Shown one piece after another: positions 52,483 through 63,759 of a DNA stretch of 64,000 nucleotides. The stretch comes from an uncultured Verrucomicrobiota bacterium. Lineage in GTDB: Bacteria > Verrucomicrobiota > Verrucomicrobiia > Limisphaerales > UBA9464. The notes beneath the pieces are model-generated. The model did not search any database, was not told the DNA's origin, and saw nothing but the letters and a program-made list of their open reading frames with translations. Location of the stretch: assembly GCA_903910585.1 (NCBI GenBank), contig CAIWAH010000066.1, forward strand, positions 1 through 64,000, written 5' to 3'. Positions within the stretch are counted from its first letter, which is position 1. Every line of letters begins with the position of its first letter. The translations under genes and the position numbers were made by a program.

Positions 52483-53805
52483 ATGAAACCAAGCCGCCTG
52501 CTGCCCGCCTTGTTTCTGACCAGGATGGCCCTGGCCCAAACCTTGAACATCGCGCCGGCGGTTGAACTGGCCTTCACCGCGGAACCGGGCAAGGGCTACC
52601 GCCTCGAATCCTCCGCGGATCTCGCGAGCTGGCGCCCGGCCGGCGGTCCGCAACTGGCCCTCAGCGGCCCCCAGCAGACGCTCGCCCCCGCCGCCGGGGC
52701 CGGACGCTATTTCCGGCTCGTGAGCCACGAGGTGCGGAATCTCAATTCCCTGCTCGAGCCGATCCGCGTCGCCAACGGGGTTCCGGCGCTCGCATGCGCC
52801 GTCGTGCTGTCGAACCGCATCGTCGGCCTCGGCGCCGTCGGTTACCGCAAGGCCGGGATCACGAACGCCCCGGTCACGCTGCAGGACCGCTGGCATCACG
52901 GTTCGTTGACCAAGTCCATGACCGCCACGCTGGCCGCCCGGCTGATCGAGGCCGGGCGCCTCCGCTGGGACACAACCTTGGCGGAAGTCTTCCCGGAACA
53001 GGCTCCGAAGATGAACGCCGCGTGGCGCACGGTGACGCTCGACTGGCTTTGCTCCAACCGCGGCGGGGCGCCGGGCGACCTCGGTGCCAGCGGCATCTGG
53101 AGCCAGCTGTGGAATTTCGGCGGCACACCCCGGGAAGCCCGCGGGCTGTTGCTGGAAAAGCTTACCGTGATCGCACCGAGTTCCACGCCGGGCACCCGCT
53201 ACGAGTATTCAAACGCCGGGTTCGCCCTCGCTGGACACATGCTCGAGACGGTGATGAACCAGCCTTGGGAGGAGCTGATGCGGGAATGGCTGTTCCAGCC
53301 GCTCGACATGACTTCCGGCGGTTTCGGAGTGCCCGCCACGCCCCGGATGATTGATCAGCCCTGGGGGCACCAATTGGCCGCCGGCAAGCCGTCACCCATC
53401 GAGCCCGGCACCTCCGCCGACAATCCGCCGGCGATCGGACCAGCCGGCACCGTGCATTGCAGCGTGGCCGATTTGGCGAAATATGTGGCCGCCCATCTTG
53501 CGGGTGAACGGGGTGACTTCGACCTGCTGCAACAGGCCACGGTGCTGAAGCTGCACACGGCCGTTCCCAACAACGCCAACTACGCCTATGGCTGGAGCGC
53601 GGTGGACCGCCCTTGGGCCGGTTCCGGAAAAGCGCTGACCTACAACGGCTCGAACACGCAGTGGTTTTCCGTCATCTGGATGGCCCCGGCCCGGCAGTTC
53701 GGCGTCGTGGCGCTCTGCAACCTCGCCACCTCGTCGGGCGCCAATCCCGGTTCGACCGCGACCGATCAGATCGCCGGCAAGATGATCCAGGAGTTCCTCC
53801 CGTGA
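52483..53805 (+). CDS. Exported beta-lactamase-family serine hydrolase
   Basis: A 440-residue protein. A short signal peptide (MKPSRLLPALFLTRMALAQ) is followed by an accessory beta module (about 20-85: AVELAFTAEPGKGYRLESSADLASW...GRYFRLVSHE) and then the class C/DD-peptidase-type domain: SLTK (SxxK, catalytic Ser/Lys), YEYSNAGF (YxN) and the third-box region. Family members hydrolyse beta-lactams, esters or D-amino peptides. The beta module is the same type found in three other exported proteins of the window. It is divergent from the isomerase-like gene. Confidence 0.85.
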   Translation: MKPSRLLPALFLTRMALAQTLNIAPAVELAFTAEPGKGYRLESSADLASWRPAGGPQLALSGPQQTLAPAAGAGRYFRLVSHEVRNLNSLLEPIRVANGVPALACAVVLSNRIVGLGAVGYRKAGITNAPVTLQDRWHHGSLTKSMTATLAARLIEAGRLRWDTTLAEVFPEQAPKMNAAWRTVTLDWLCSNRGGAPGDLGASGIWSQLWNFGGTPREARGLLLEKLTVIAPSSTPGTRYEYSNAGFALAGHMLETVMNQPWEELMREWLFQPLDMTSGGFGVPATPRMIDQPWGHQLAAGKPSPIEPGTSADNPPAIGPAGTVHCSVADLAKYVAAHLAGERGDFDLLQQATVLKLHTAVPNNANYAYGWSAVDRPWAGSGKALTYNGSNTQWFSVIWMAPARQFGVVALCNLATSSGANPGSTATDQIAGKMIQEFLP

Positions 53806-53812
53806 GGCCCGG

Positions 53813-55126
53813 TCACTCGACGACGACGCGGCAGTAGCTCGCCGGGTGCGGAGCCGGCGGAACGCTTAGCCGCTGCTCGCGGAACTCGGCAATCCCGGTC
53901 TCGGGATAGCTCAGCGAACCATTGGCCGGCGCCCAGTTTTGCAGGTCGGCGCTGACCTCCACGCGGTAGCTCCGGCTCGGTGCCACTGCAAAACGGACCA
54001 AGGCTTGGCCTTCGGCATCGAACGTGGTGTTGACCAACCGGAACGAGCTGGCCGCATCGTCAGGGTTCGTTCCCGTCTCCCATTCACGGGCATTGTCCGC
54101 GCCATCGCCGTCAGGATCGGTGGCGGTCGTTTCCGCCAGGTCACCAAAGTAGAAGTTTTCCCAGTCGTCCGGCAAACCGTCCGCATCGGAGTCGGTGTCG
54201 GAGACCAGCACGCCGTCGAGTTCCAGCCGGGGCGGATCGTAAAGCGCGTTCTCCTTGGTGGCGTAGAGCGGATAGGAACCGAATCCGCCGTTGCCGGTGC
54301 CGCCCACCGTGGCCTGCTGCGCGGGCGAAAGCGAACTGATGAACAGCCGCAGGCGTCCGATGCTGAGCGCGGACTGGAAATAGGCGTGGATCAGGGGGTC
54401 GGCGAGGTCCACGTCGAAGTTCAGCACGCTGTCGTCCGGCACCAACTGTCCCGGGAGCGCGTTCGTCGTGATGCCAATGGCCCACGGATGAGCCTCGAAG
54501 GGGGCGTTGGTCCAGTCGGTATTCCGTTGGCCGACGTGGTTGGCGATGTCCACCAGCACCCCGTTTGTATCGAAGTCGGCAGCGTAGGCGTTGCGGGTGC
54601 CGATGGAAATGTTGGGCGAGGTGAACGCGTTGATCGGGCCGTAGTCGGAACTTTCCTTGAACGTTTCCGCCGTAAACCCGCCGCGGAACGCCGCCCCGTG
54701 CAGCTCAATCGGTCGTCCCAGGTCCGTATCGGGAACATAGCCGGGCTGATTCGTCATGTAGGTGACGATGCGGTCATAGGTCGGGTCATAGAAAAACGTC
54801 TCGTTCTTGCTGATGGTCACCGCGACCCGGGCGCGGCGCAGGAGGTAATTGCGCGGCGGTTGGTTGGTCGGCACGAGCGCTTCGAGATTCCAGCCGAGCA
54901 GGAATTGGGCATCGCGGGTGTCGAACCGGGAGTCGAACGAGGCAAACGTCGCAGCATAGGTGCGCGTGCCCGGCTCGAAGTCGAACGGATACATCCACCG
55001 GTCCAGCGATGGCTGGTTCACCCGCAGACCGAATTCCGCCGCCAGCAGCCGGCACGCCGCCAGCAGCAGAAAAAGAAACACCGGCCGACGGAAAAGCCGG
55101 CCGGTGGGAGAGAACGCGCTTTTCAC
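53813..55126 (-). CDS. Exported protein with calcium-loop linker and beta module, unknown
   Basis: A 437-residue protein with a signal peptide (about 14-29). The N-terminal 300 residues are beta-rich without a recognised domain (QLVPDDSVLNFDVDLADPLIHAYFQS). Then DTDSDADGLPDDWE and DPDGDGADNAREWETGTNPDD form a calcium-loop linker, and the C-terminus (FAVAPSRSYRVEVSADLQNW...YCRVVVE) is the recurrent beta module. Likely secreted or surface associated. It is cotranscribed with, or at least close to, the PEP-CTERM gene 21 bp upstream. Confidence 0.78.
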   Translation of the reverse strand: MKSAFSPTGRLFRRPVFLFLLLAACRLLAAEFGLRVNQPSLDRWMYPFDFEPGTRTYAATFASFDSRFDTRDAQFLLGWNLEALVPTNQPPRNYLLRRARVAVTISKNETFFYDPTYDRIVTYMTNQPGYVPDTDLGRPIELHGAAFRGGFTAETFKESSDYGPINAFTSPNISIGTRNAYAADFDTNGVLVDIANHVGQRNTDWTNAPFEAHPWAIGITTNALPGQLVPDDSVLNFDVDLADPLIHAYFQSALSIGRLRLFISSLSPAQQATVGGTGNGGFGSYPLYATKENALYDPPRLELDGVLVSDTDSDADGLPDDWENFYFGDLAETTATDPDGDGADNAREWETGTNPDDAASSFRLVNTTFDAEGQALVRFAVAPSRSYRVEVSADLQNWAPANGSLSYPETGIAEFREQRLSVPPAPHPASYCRVVVE

Positions 55127-55147
55127 GGCGCCGATAGTGGCACCGGT

Positions 55148-55798
55148 TCAGCGGCGGCGCCAGAGGGCGAAGGCCGCCAGGCCGGCCCCGGAGATCACCG
55201 CCCAGGTTTCCGGCTCGGGAACCGCGGCCACATCGAGATGGGCGGCATCCAGGCTCACATCGGAAGTCGCCGCGTTGAAGGTGATGGTCACATCCGTGGC
55301 GTTCAGACCGGCCAGATTCCAGGTCCAACTCGACGAAACCGAGACGGAGCCAGGGCCGCCACCGGCCGCCGCCCGCTCCAGTTCGGTGCGCGTGGGCGCA
55401 CCCAAAGTGCCCGCACCGTAGTTCAGGCCAATGGAGTTGTAGTCCAGTTCCAAGCCCAGCGTGCGGACCTGAAAGACCACCGTATCAATCACCGCGGTGC
55501 CATCGTAGGAAACGCTGTAGGATCCGACCGCCGGGGAGGGACCAACGTAGATGTTGCCGCTGCCAGTCACAAACCCGGCACCGGAAGTCTGGGTGAAAGT
55601 CGCCACCGCATCGCTGCCCCCGATATCCGGACTGTTCGCAGTGGTCGGGGAGGTGAAGACTTCCCAGCCGGCGAAATCTGCGTTCGCCTGCCCACGGAAG
55701 CCGGGGGCGACAAAGAACGACGTGTTTGCCACCGAGGGCAGGACCGCGGCTCCCGAGAGAGCCAGTGCAACGAGGAGTGTAGGTTTCATGTCAGTCAT
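55148..55798 (-). CDS. PEP-CTERM sorting-domain protein
   Basis: A 216-residue protein with a signal peptide (about 5-24) and a C-terminus VPEPETWAVISGAGLAAFALWRRR, the PEP motif, membrane helix and basic tail recognised by an exosortase. The body is small, Gly/Ser/Thr-rich and beta-like. PEP-CTERM proteins are sorted to extracellular polymeric matrix. An exosortase must be elsewhere in the genome. It is followed by the exported 53813 gene. Confidence 0.92.
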   Translation of the reverse strand: MTDMKPTLLVALALSGAAVLPSVANTSFFVAPGFRGQANADFAGWEVFTSPTTANSPDIGGSDAVATFTQTSGAGFVTGSGNIYVGPSPAVGSYSVSYDGTAVIDTVVFQVRTLGLELDYNSIGLNYGAGTLGAPTRTELERAAAGGGPGSVSVSSSWTWNLAGLNATDVTITFNAATSDVSLDAAHLDVAAVPEPETWAVISGAGLAAFALWRRR

Positions 55799-55884
55799 TG
55801 ATTACGAGTCCAGAGGTTATGCAGAACCGCGCCGCCCGCTAGCTTCGGATTGCCATTTTCTGTCGGCGCGTTGCGCTCGCCAAT

Positions 55885-57783
55885 TCAGGCCGACGCCCGG
55901 ATTGCCTCCAATTCCTCCCACCGTGCATACCCCGCCGCCACCTTCGCCTTCGCGGTTTCCAGTTCGGCCATCAGGTCCTCCGTCCGATGGCCGTGCAGGC
56001 GGTGAAAATCCGCCGAGGCGAACAGCTCCTCCAGGCGGGCCACCTCGGCCTCGGCCGCCTGGATCGCGGCTTCCATGCCCTCGAGTTCCCGCTGTTCCCT
56101 GAACGAAAGTTTCCGCCCCTTGGACGGCGCCGGCGTTGTGGCCTTCGGTGCGGCCGATTTTGCGGGTGAAGAGCGCAGCCGGACCAGCTCCTCCTCACGC
56201 TGCCGGGCACGTTGCCGTTTCTCGACGTAGTAGTCGAAGTTGCCCTCGCTGAACGCGACCTGGCCGTCGCCCTCGAACGCAAGGATGCCGGTGCACACGC
56301 GGTTCAGGAAATAGCGGTCATGGCTCACCACGAGCACGCAGCCGGGGAAATCCACCAGCGCCTGCTCCAGCACCCGCATGGTCTGCAGGTCGAGATCGTT
56401 GGTGGGCTCGTCGAGGATCAGGAAGTTGCCGCCGCGCTTGAGCACCTTCGCCAGCAGGAGCCGGCTGCGTTCGCCGCCACTGAGGTGCCGGATCTGCGTG
56501 GACAACCGGTCGTCCGTGAACAGGAAGCGCTTGAGGTAGGCCCGCACCGACAGCTTTGCGTCGCCCCACGCCACCCACTCCGCGCCGTCGCTCATCTCCT
56601 CAATGACCGTGCGTTCCTCGCCCAACCGCAGCCGGCCCTGGTCCACGTAGTTGAACTTCGTGAGCTGTCCCACGCGCACCTCGCCCTCGGTCGGCGGCAA
56701 CTGGCCGAGAATGACCCGCAGCAGGGTCGTCTTGCCGAGACCGTTGCGGCCGGTGATGCCGATGCGGTTGCCGCCGGCAAAGTTGAGATTCAGTTGGGAA
56801 AACAACCGTCGCCCGCCCAGCACCACTCCGACGTTTTCCAGGTCCACCACGCGGTTGCCCAACTGCGGTGGCGGCGGCACCACGAGTTCCATGTCGGATT
56901 CCGAGGCGGGCGGCCCGGCGGCTTCCACCTCGAAGAACTGGTCGAGCCGGGCCTTCGACTTGCTCGTCTGCGCCTTGGGACGCCGTCGGACCCATTCCAG
57001 TTCCTTGCGCAGGAACATCTGGCGCTTGTGTTCCTGCAGCTCCTCGGTCGCCAGCTTCTCCGCCCGCGCCGCGAGATAGTCGGTGTAGTTGCCCTCGTAG
57101 CGCTCAAACACGCCGTTGCGCAGCTCCACGATGCCGTTCGCCACCTCGTCGAGAAAGTGCCGGTCGTGCGTGACCACCAGGAGCGCACCCGGATAGCTGC
57201 CGAGGAATTCCGTGATCCAGCCCACGGACTCGATGTCGAGATGGTTGGTGGGCTCATCCAGCATCAGCACGTCCGGCTGGCTGACCAGCGCCCGCGCCAG
57301 CGCCACGCGCCGGTGTTCGCCACCGGAAAGGTCGCCGATCCGCCGCTCATCGGGCGGACATCCCAACTGGTTCAGCGCCGAGCGGATTCGAGAATCCAGC
57401 GTCCAGCCGCCCAGACGCTGGATGTGCTCCTCCAGTTCCTCGTGCCGCCGCGTGTGGCCCGGCAGCGTCTCGTATTCGTGGATCAGCCGGAGCACCGTGT
57501 CCGCCCCGCCGCGAACGCTCTCGTAAACCGTCAGCTTCGGATCCAGCTCAAACGTCTGCGGCAAATAGCCGACCACGGTCTCCCGCCTGCGGATCACCTC
57601 CCCGCCATCTGGCTGCAGCTCGCCGGCAAGGATGCGCATCAGCGTGGATTTCCCTGCCCCGTTGCGGCCGACCAAGCCTACCCGGTCGCCCGCCGCCAAA
57701 CCCAACGAGGCACGGTCCAGCAGCACACGGTCGTTGTGGTGCAACTCCAGCTCGCGGGCGGTCAGCAAAATCTCGGAACTCAC
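55885..57783 (-). CDS. uup: ABC-F ATPase (Uup-like)
   Basis: A 632-residue soluble protein with two ABC domains: Walker A GLVGRNGAGKSTLM and GITGRNGLGKTTLL, signatures LSGGEHRRVALARAL and LSGGERSRLLLAKVL, Walker B MLDEPTNHLD and ILDEPTNDLD. The linker is helical and the C-terminus a Lys/Glu/Arg-rich coiled coil, as in Uup. ABC-F proteins act on ribosomes; Uup is linked with precise excision of transposons and ribosome function. It is divergent from the lipid kinase gene. Confidence 0.94.
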   Translation of the reverse strand: MSSEILLTARELELHHNDRVLLDRASLGLAAGDRVGLVGRNGAGKSTLMRILAGELQPDGGEVIRRRETVVGYLPQTFELDPKLTVYESVRGGADTVLRLIHEYETLPGHTRRHEELEEHIQRLGGWTLDSRIRSALNQLGCPPDERRIGDLSGGEHRRVALARALVSQPDVLMLDEPTNHLDIESVGWITEFLGSYPGALLVVTHDRHFLDEVANGIVELRNGVFERYEGNYTDYLAARAEKLATEELQEHKRQMFLRKELEWVRRRPKAQTSKSKARLDQFFEVEAAGPPASESDMELVVPPPPQLGNRVVDLENVGVVLGGRRLFSQLNLNFAGGNRIGITGRNGLGKTTLLRVILGQLPPTEGEVRVGQLTKFNYVDQGRLRLGEERTVIEEMSDGAEWVAWGDAKLSVRAYLKRFLFTDDRLSTQIRHLSGGERSRLLLAKVLKRGGNFLILDEPTNDLDLQTMRVLEQALVDFPGCVLVVSHDRYFLNRVCTGILAFEGDGQVAFSEGNFDYYVEKRQRARQREEELVRLRSSPAKSAAPKATTPAPSKGRKLSFREQRELEGMEAAIQAAEAEVARLEELFASADFHRLHGHRTEDLMAELETAKAKVAAGYARWEELEAIRASA

Positions 57784-57895
57784 GGGACCGCCAGCCTAGC
57801 GGAACCCCGGACACCGGGTCGAGCGGACACCACTTTCCCCAACAAGAGCCGCGATTTTGATCGGGCCGACCGGCTGCCGCCGCTAACCTTTCGCC

Positions 57896-58813
57896 ATGTC
57901 CCGCCGAGCCCTGCTCATCCGCAATCCCGCCTCGGCGGGCGGCCAGGCACAGGAACGCCGGCTGGAGCGATACCTTGCCGGCCTGGGCAAACTCGGGGTG
58001 TCCACCGAGGTCCTGGCCACCGGCCACCGCGGACACGCGGTCGAATTGGTCAGCACGCGCGCCGGAAGCTTCGATCTGGTCATCGCCGCCGGCGGTGATG
58101 GCACCGTCCATGAAGTCGCCAGCGGGCTCGCCGCGTCCGGCGAGCCGACCCCGCTGGCGATCGCCCCTTTTGGGACCGGCAACGACATCGCCCACCTCGT
58201 CGGTATCGCCGATGACGCCGGCTCGCTCCGTTCCATCCAGCAGTTTCATTCGAGCGCGCTCGACACCATCGAGGTCACTTGGACCGAGGCCGGACGAAGC
58301 CGGCAACGCCACGCGCTGCTGTTCGGCGGCACCGCCTTTGCGAGTGAACTCCTCCGGCAGACCACGCCCGGCGTGGTGCGGCTCTTCGGAGCCAAGCTGT
58401 GCTACTCCGTGGGCTTTTTCCGGGCGCTCGGCACCTTCCGGGCCCCGACACTGACGGTCCGCACCGAGGCCGGCGAATGGATCCAGCCGAACGGCGTGCT
58501 CGCGCTCGCCGGCAATTCCCCCCACGCCGGCGGCCGCATGATGCAGATCGGCCCGGGCGCCTCCCTGACGGACGGCCAACTGGAGTTCACGCTCATCGAG
58601 GCCGTCGGCCGGCTGGAGCTGGCCCGCCAATTTGGTCGCCTCCTGCGTGGCACGCATGTTCACCATCCGAAGGTTCGCTTCTTCCGCGGCACCTGGATGG
58701 AGATCACCGCCGATCCGCCGCAACCGCTCGCCCTCGACGGCGAAGTGCTCGGCACCACGCCGGCGCGCTTCGAGGTCAGGCCCGCGTCATTGCAGGTGCT
58801 GACCGCCGGTTAA
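57896..58813 (+). CDS. Diacylglycerol-kinase-type lipid kinase (YegS/DgkB-like)
   Basis: A 305-residue protein with the DAGK catalytic fold: RALLIRNPASAGGQAQ (NPxSG-like), LVIAAGGDGTVHEVASGL (GGDGT) and APFGTGNDIAH, and the second beta-sandwich domain with CYSVGFFRALG and LALDGEVLGTTPARFEV. It phosphorylates a lipid (diacylglycerol, sphingosine or a similar acceptor). Acceptor unknown. It starts 112 bp from the divergent uup gene. Confidence 0.92.
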   Translation: MSRRALLIRNPASAGGQAQERRLERYLAGLGKLGVSTEVLATGHRGHAVELVSTRAGSFDLVIAAGGDGTVHEVASGLAASGEPTPLAIAPFGTGNDIAHLVGIADDAGSLRSIQQFHSSALDTIEVTWTEAGRSRQRHALLFGGTAFASELLRQTTPGVVRLFGAKLCYSVGFFRALGTFRAPTLTVRTEAGEWIQPNGVLALAGNSPHAGGRMMQIGPGASLTDGQLEFTLIEAVGRLELARQFGRLLRGTHVHHPKVRFFRGTWMEITADPPQPLALDGEVLGTTPARFEVRPASLQVLTAG

Positions 58814-59126
58814 GGGTCAACGTCCCAACCTTATCTGTGCATTAAGGTCCGCCGTAATACGAAATCAATGGTGGCGGCATACGCCGGTGCGCGAAGGAAA
58901 AACTCTCGTCCGGCTCGGCACCTGTGATCCGCTCGAAACACCGGCAGTTCATCCGCTGGTGCAGCGGCTGTGCGCCGCGGCGGGCCGGCGCCGGAGGTTG
59001 GGGGTGGATTACTTCTGCGATGCGGCGCCGTTTTCCGCGGACGGGAGTGAACAGGTCGGAGGGTTGGCGTTTGCCCGGAGCGTCGCGCGAGGCGCGAGGC
59101 GGTTCACTCGCGGGGCAAAGGTGCGA
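58814..59126. other. 313-bp intergenic region with nothing recognised
   Basis: Between the lipid kinase stop and the RCC1 gene stop. Short open frames here do not look like proteins and lack a family. No hairpin with a U-tract is evident. Confidence 0.55.
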
Positions 59127-61691
59127 CTACGGGGCTCCCCAACTTTCCCCCTTGGCCACCTGTTCAGGAACGAGCCGGCGGAGTCCATTGCCAAAGGCTC
59201 CCTCGTTGTTGTTCCCCCAAGCCCATAGGGTGCCTTCGGCGGTAATGCCCATCGAGTGGCTGCCACCGGCCGCGAAGGCATTCCAGGTCTTTTCCGTGGC
59301 AACCCGCACCGGCAGCGTGCGATTGGCGATGGAACCATCGCCGACGGCGCCATGGCTGTTGCCACCCCAGGCCCAGAGCTTCTGTTCCCAGTCCAGCGCC
59401 AGGGCGTGGCTGGCGCCGGCGTCTACGGCGGTCCAGACGGTGTCCGCGGCCAGTTGGGCCGGGGCGAGGAGGCTGGAAAATTGGCTACCTCCGGCAACAG
59501 GAACCAGCACCCGGCCCCAATGCCAGAGCGAGCCATCGGCCGAAAGAGCGTAAGATCGGCCGCTGCCCGCGGCGACCCGACTCCAACTGGCGAACGCGGC
59601 CGTGGACAGAAATCCACTGGCGGCAAACCCGTGTCCCAAGCCCAACTGACCGGAGGAGTTCTCCCCTTGCGTCCACAGCGAGCCATCGCTGGCAGCCGCC
59701 AGGAAGTGGGTGTCACCGGCCGCCACATCCTGCCACAGTCCATCCGAAGCTGCGCCCCCCAAGACGCTGGGAGTGGGAATCTTGGCCCCGGCGGTCAAAG
59801 CAGCGAGTGCGGAGGAGTTCCAGACCCGGAGATTGCCCCCGGCGGTCGTGGCCACCGCCAGGCCCGTTCCCGCGGAAATTGAGGCCCAAGAGGCAAGCAG
59901 GATGGGCAGCATCTGCGGCTGGGTGAACCGGACTTGGGGATGCTCTGGAGGCGTGCCCCAGACGAAGAGACCGTCGCCGGGCTGATCCACCGCAAGCACG
60001 AAGGAGCCGTGGGCCGAAATCTTGGACCACCGATGGCCCGGTGTCACTGGCATCAGCGTCGGCACCCAGTTCGTGTGTCCCAAGCCAAGCTGCCCGCCGT
60101 GATTCTGCCCTGCACCCCACAGTGTGCCGTCGGATTTGAGCGCCAGGGTGAAGCCGGTGCCCGCCGCCACGGCGGTCCAATCCGTCGCCTCATGGACCTG
60201 GGCCGGGACCATCGCCACATCCGCCACGCCGTTGCCCAACTGGCCAAACTGATTCCACCCCCAGGCCCAGAGGTTTCCGGCCTCATCCAGAGCCAGGGTG
60301 TGAAAGACGCCGCAGGTGACTTCACGGAAGCGAGTCCCCCCAGCCACCGCCGCGGAGACGGGCAGCGGGGCGTCGGCCAGAGTGCCGTCGCCCATACGGC
60401 CTTCGGCATTGAATCCCCAGGCCAGGGTTTCGCCCGAGGCCTTGACCACGATGGCATGCGAAGCGCCCAGATCCATCGCCACGACCGATTCCGCACCCGG
60501 AATGGCCAGCGGGGTGGACGGATTGGCGGGCCGCAGTCCGGCCGGAATGGCCAGGCCCCAGGCCCAGAACGAATCGTCCGCCGCAATCCCCGCCCCGCCG
60601 TTGTCGTCTGCGGCGACCTGCTTCCAGGATTTCCCGTCGCCCGTCGGCTTCCACAGGGTTGCCGCCTGAGTGGACCCGTCCCCAAACTGTCCGGCGGAAT
60701 TGGCCCCGGTCACCCAGCGGGTTCCGTCGGCAGCGATCGCCATGGAGAAGTCGTGGCCGGCGGCGATCCACTTCCAGGAACGGCTTCCTCCAACCTGGAC
60801 GGGTTGCGAGCGTGTGGTCTTGGTGCCGTCACCGAGCTGTCCCTGGGAATTCAGACCCCACGCCCACATGCGGCCGTCGGCATCCAGGGCGAGCGAATGC
60901 CCCAACCCTCCCGCCACCATCTGCCACCGGCGGGCGCTGCCAATCTCGACCGGAGCCGACGCTGCGGTGGTGGTGCCGGTGCCAAGCTGCCCGCTCGTGT
61001 TCCGCCCCCAGGCAAACAGCCGCCCGTCCGTGGTAATGGCCAGGCTGTGCCGCAACCCGGCCGCCACGGTGGCCCACGTGTGGCCCGGACCGACTTCCAC
61101 CGGCAGCACGCGGTCTACCACGGTGCCATCGCCGACCTGTCCGTAGAGATTCCACCCCCACCCGTGCAGTGTGCCATCGCGCCGGATGGCCAGACTGTGC
61201 CCGAGACCGGCCGAAGCCTGCGGCAGGCGAAATCCGCGCACACCCGCCAGCGGATCGGTGCCGGCCAGGAACTCCTCCAGGTTGCTGCGGCCATCACCAT
61301 CGGCATCCGCGTCACCATCGGGTTTCAGCGGATCCAAAGGGGGGCGGGACAGCTCGAACAGGTCCGGCAGGCCATCCTGGTCCGCATCTTCCGGTGAACT
61401 CCGTGCCGCCGCGCGGACCTGGATGAAGCGGCGCGCCGTCCCAGCGCCGCCCGGATCACTCATCGTGATGGGCGCAAACCCACCGAGGGTGATCGCCAGC
61501 GGGGTGCGGATCGTCTCCGGCTCCTGGCCGCCGAAGAGGACGTAGTAGTCCGCCGGCTGGCCATCAAAGATGACCCGCAGGTGGCCGGCTTCGTCCAGCG
61601 AAGGCGTGATCTGCAGGGTCGTCTGGGCGAGGGCGAAGAGGGATGCGAAGCCAATAGACAGCAGTCGGCCAAGCCGGGCGAGCGATTGCAT
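59127..61691 (-). CDS. Exported RCC1-repeat (beta-propeller) protein
   Basis: About 854 residues from ATG 61691 (MQSLARLGRLLSIGFASLFALAQ, signal peptide). An N-terminal beta module (about 25-95, DYYVLFGGQEPETIRTPL...RRFIQV) and calcium-loop linker (EDADQDGLPDLFE, DADADGDGRSNLEE) precede at least a dozen RCC1-type repeats of about 50 residues with W-GxNxxGQLG-DG (for example WGWNLYGQVGDG, WGRNTSGQLGTG, WGLNSQGQLGDG, WGWNQFGQLGNG). RCC1 proteins form propellers; bacterial exported ones are of unknown function. The frame is open farther upstream but the signal supports 61691. Confidence 0.87.
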   Translation of the reverse strand: MQSLARLGRLLSIGFASLFALAQTTLQITPSLDEAGHLRVIFDGQPADYYVLFGGQEPETIRTPLAITLGGFAPITMSDPGGAGTARRFIQVRAAARSSPEDADQDGLPDLFELSRPPLDPLKPDGDADADGDGRSNLEEFLAGTDPLAGVRGFRLPQASAGLGHSLAIRRDGTLHGWGWNLYGQVGDGTVVDRVLPVEVGPGHTWATVAAGLRHSLAITTDGRLFAWGRNTSGQLGTGTTTAASAPVEIGSARRWQMVAGGLGHSLALDADGRMWAWGLNSQGQLGDGTKTTRSQPVQVGGSRSWKWIAAGHDFSMAIAADGTRWVTGANSAGQFGDGSTQAATLWKPTGDGKSWKQVAADDNGGAGIAADDSFWAWGLAIPAGLRPANPSTPLAIPGAESVVAMDLGASHAIVVKASGETLAWGFNAEGRMGDGTLADAPLPVSAAVAGGTRFREVTCGVFHTLALDEAGNLWAWGWNQFGQLGNGVADVAMVPAQVHEATDWTAVAAGTGFTLALKSDGTLWGAGQNHGGQLGLGHTNWVPTLMPVTPGHRWSKISAHGSFVLAVDQPGDGLFVWGTPPEHPQVRFTQPQMLPILLASWASISAGTGLAVATTAGGNLRVWNSSALAALTAGAKIPTPSVLGGAASDGLWQDVAAGDTHFLAAASDGSLWTQGENSSGQLGLGHGFAASGFLSTAAFASWSRVAAGSGRSYALSADGSLWHWGRVLVPVAGGSQFSSLLAPAQLAADTVWTAVDAGASHALALDWEQKLWAWGGNSHGAVGDGSIANRTLPVRVATEKTWNAFAAGGSHSMGITAEGTLWAWGNNNEGAFGNGLRRLVPEQVAKGESWGAP

Positions 61692-61821
61692 GAGAAATGG
61701 TATTGCTTGGGAGTGAGATTCAGTCACCGACTGAAGGGAAGGATCTTTTCGGGAAGCGCCGCGAACAGGGCGCATCTCGGGTCCCCATTTCAGCGTCGCT
61801 GATATCCGGTGCTGAAAGTCA

Positions 61822-61851
61822 AACGCCCCGCAGTTGGTGCTGCGGGGCGTT
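61822..61851 (-). terminator. Hairpin downstream of enolase
   Basis: An 11-bp stem (61822-61832 with 61841-61851), eight-base loop. On the minus strand it is followed by TGACTTTCAGC, a weak U-tract. It lies 33 bp past the enolase stop. Confidence 0.65.
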
Positions 61852-61883
61852 GTGCGAATCGGCCGACGTGCGCCCGCCTAAGT

Positions 61884-63759
<1,876 letters not shown>

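Noticed and set aside
58887..59228. A small plus-strand protein in the gap before the RCC1 gene
   Set aside because: Composition is random-like, it partly overlaps the RCC1 3' end, and there is no start signal or family.
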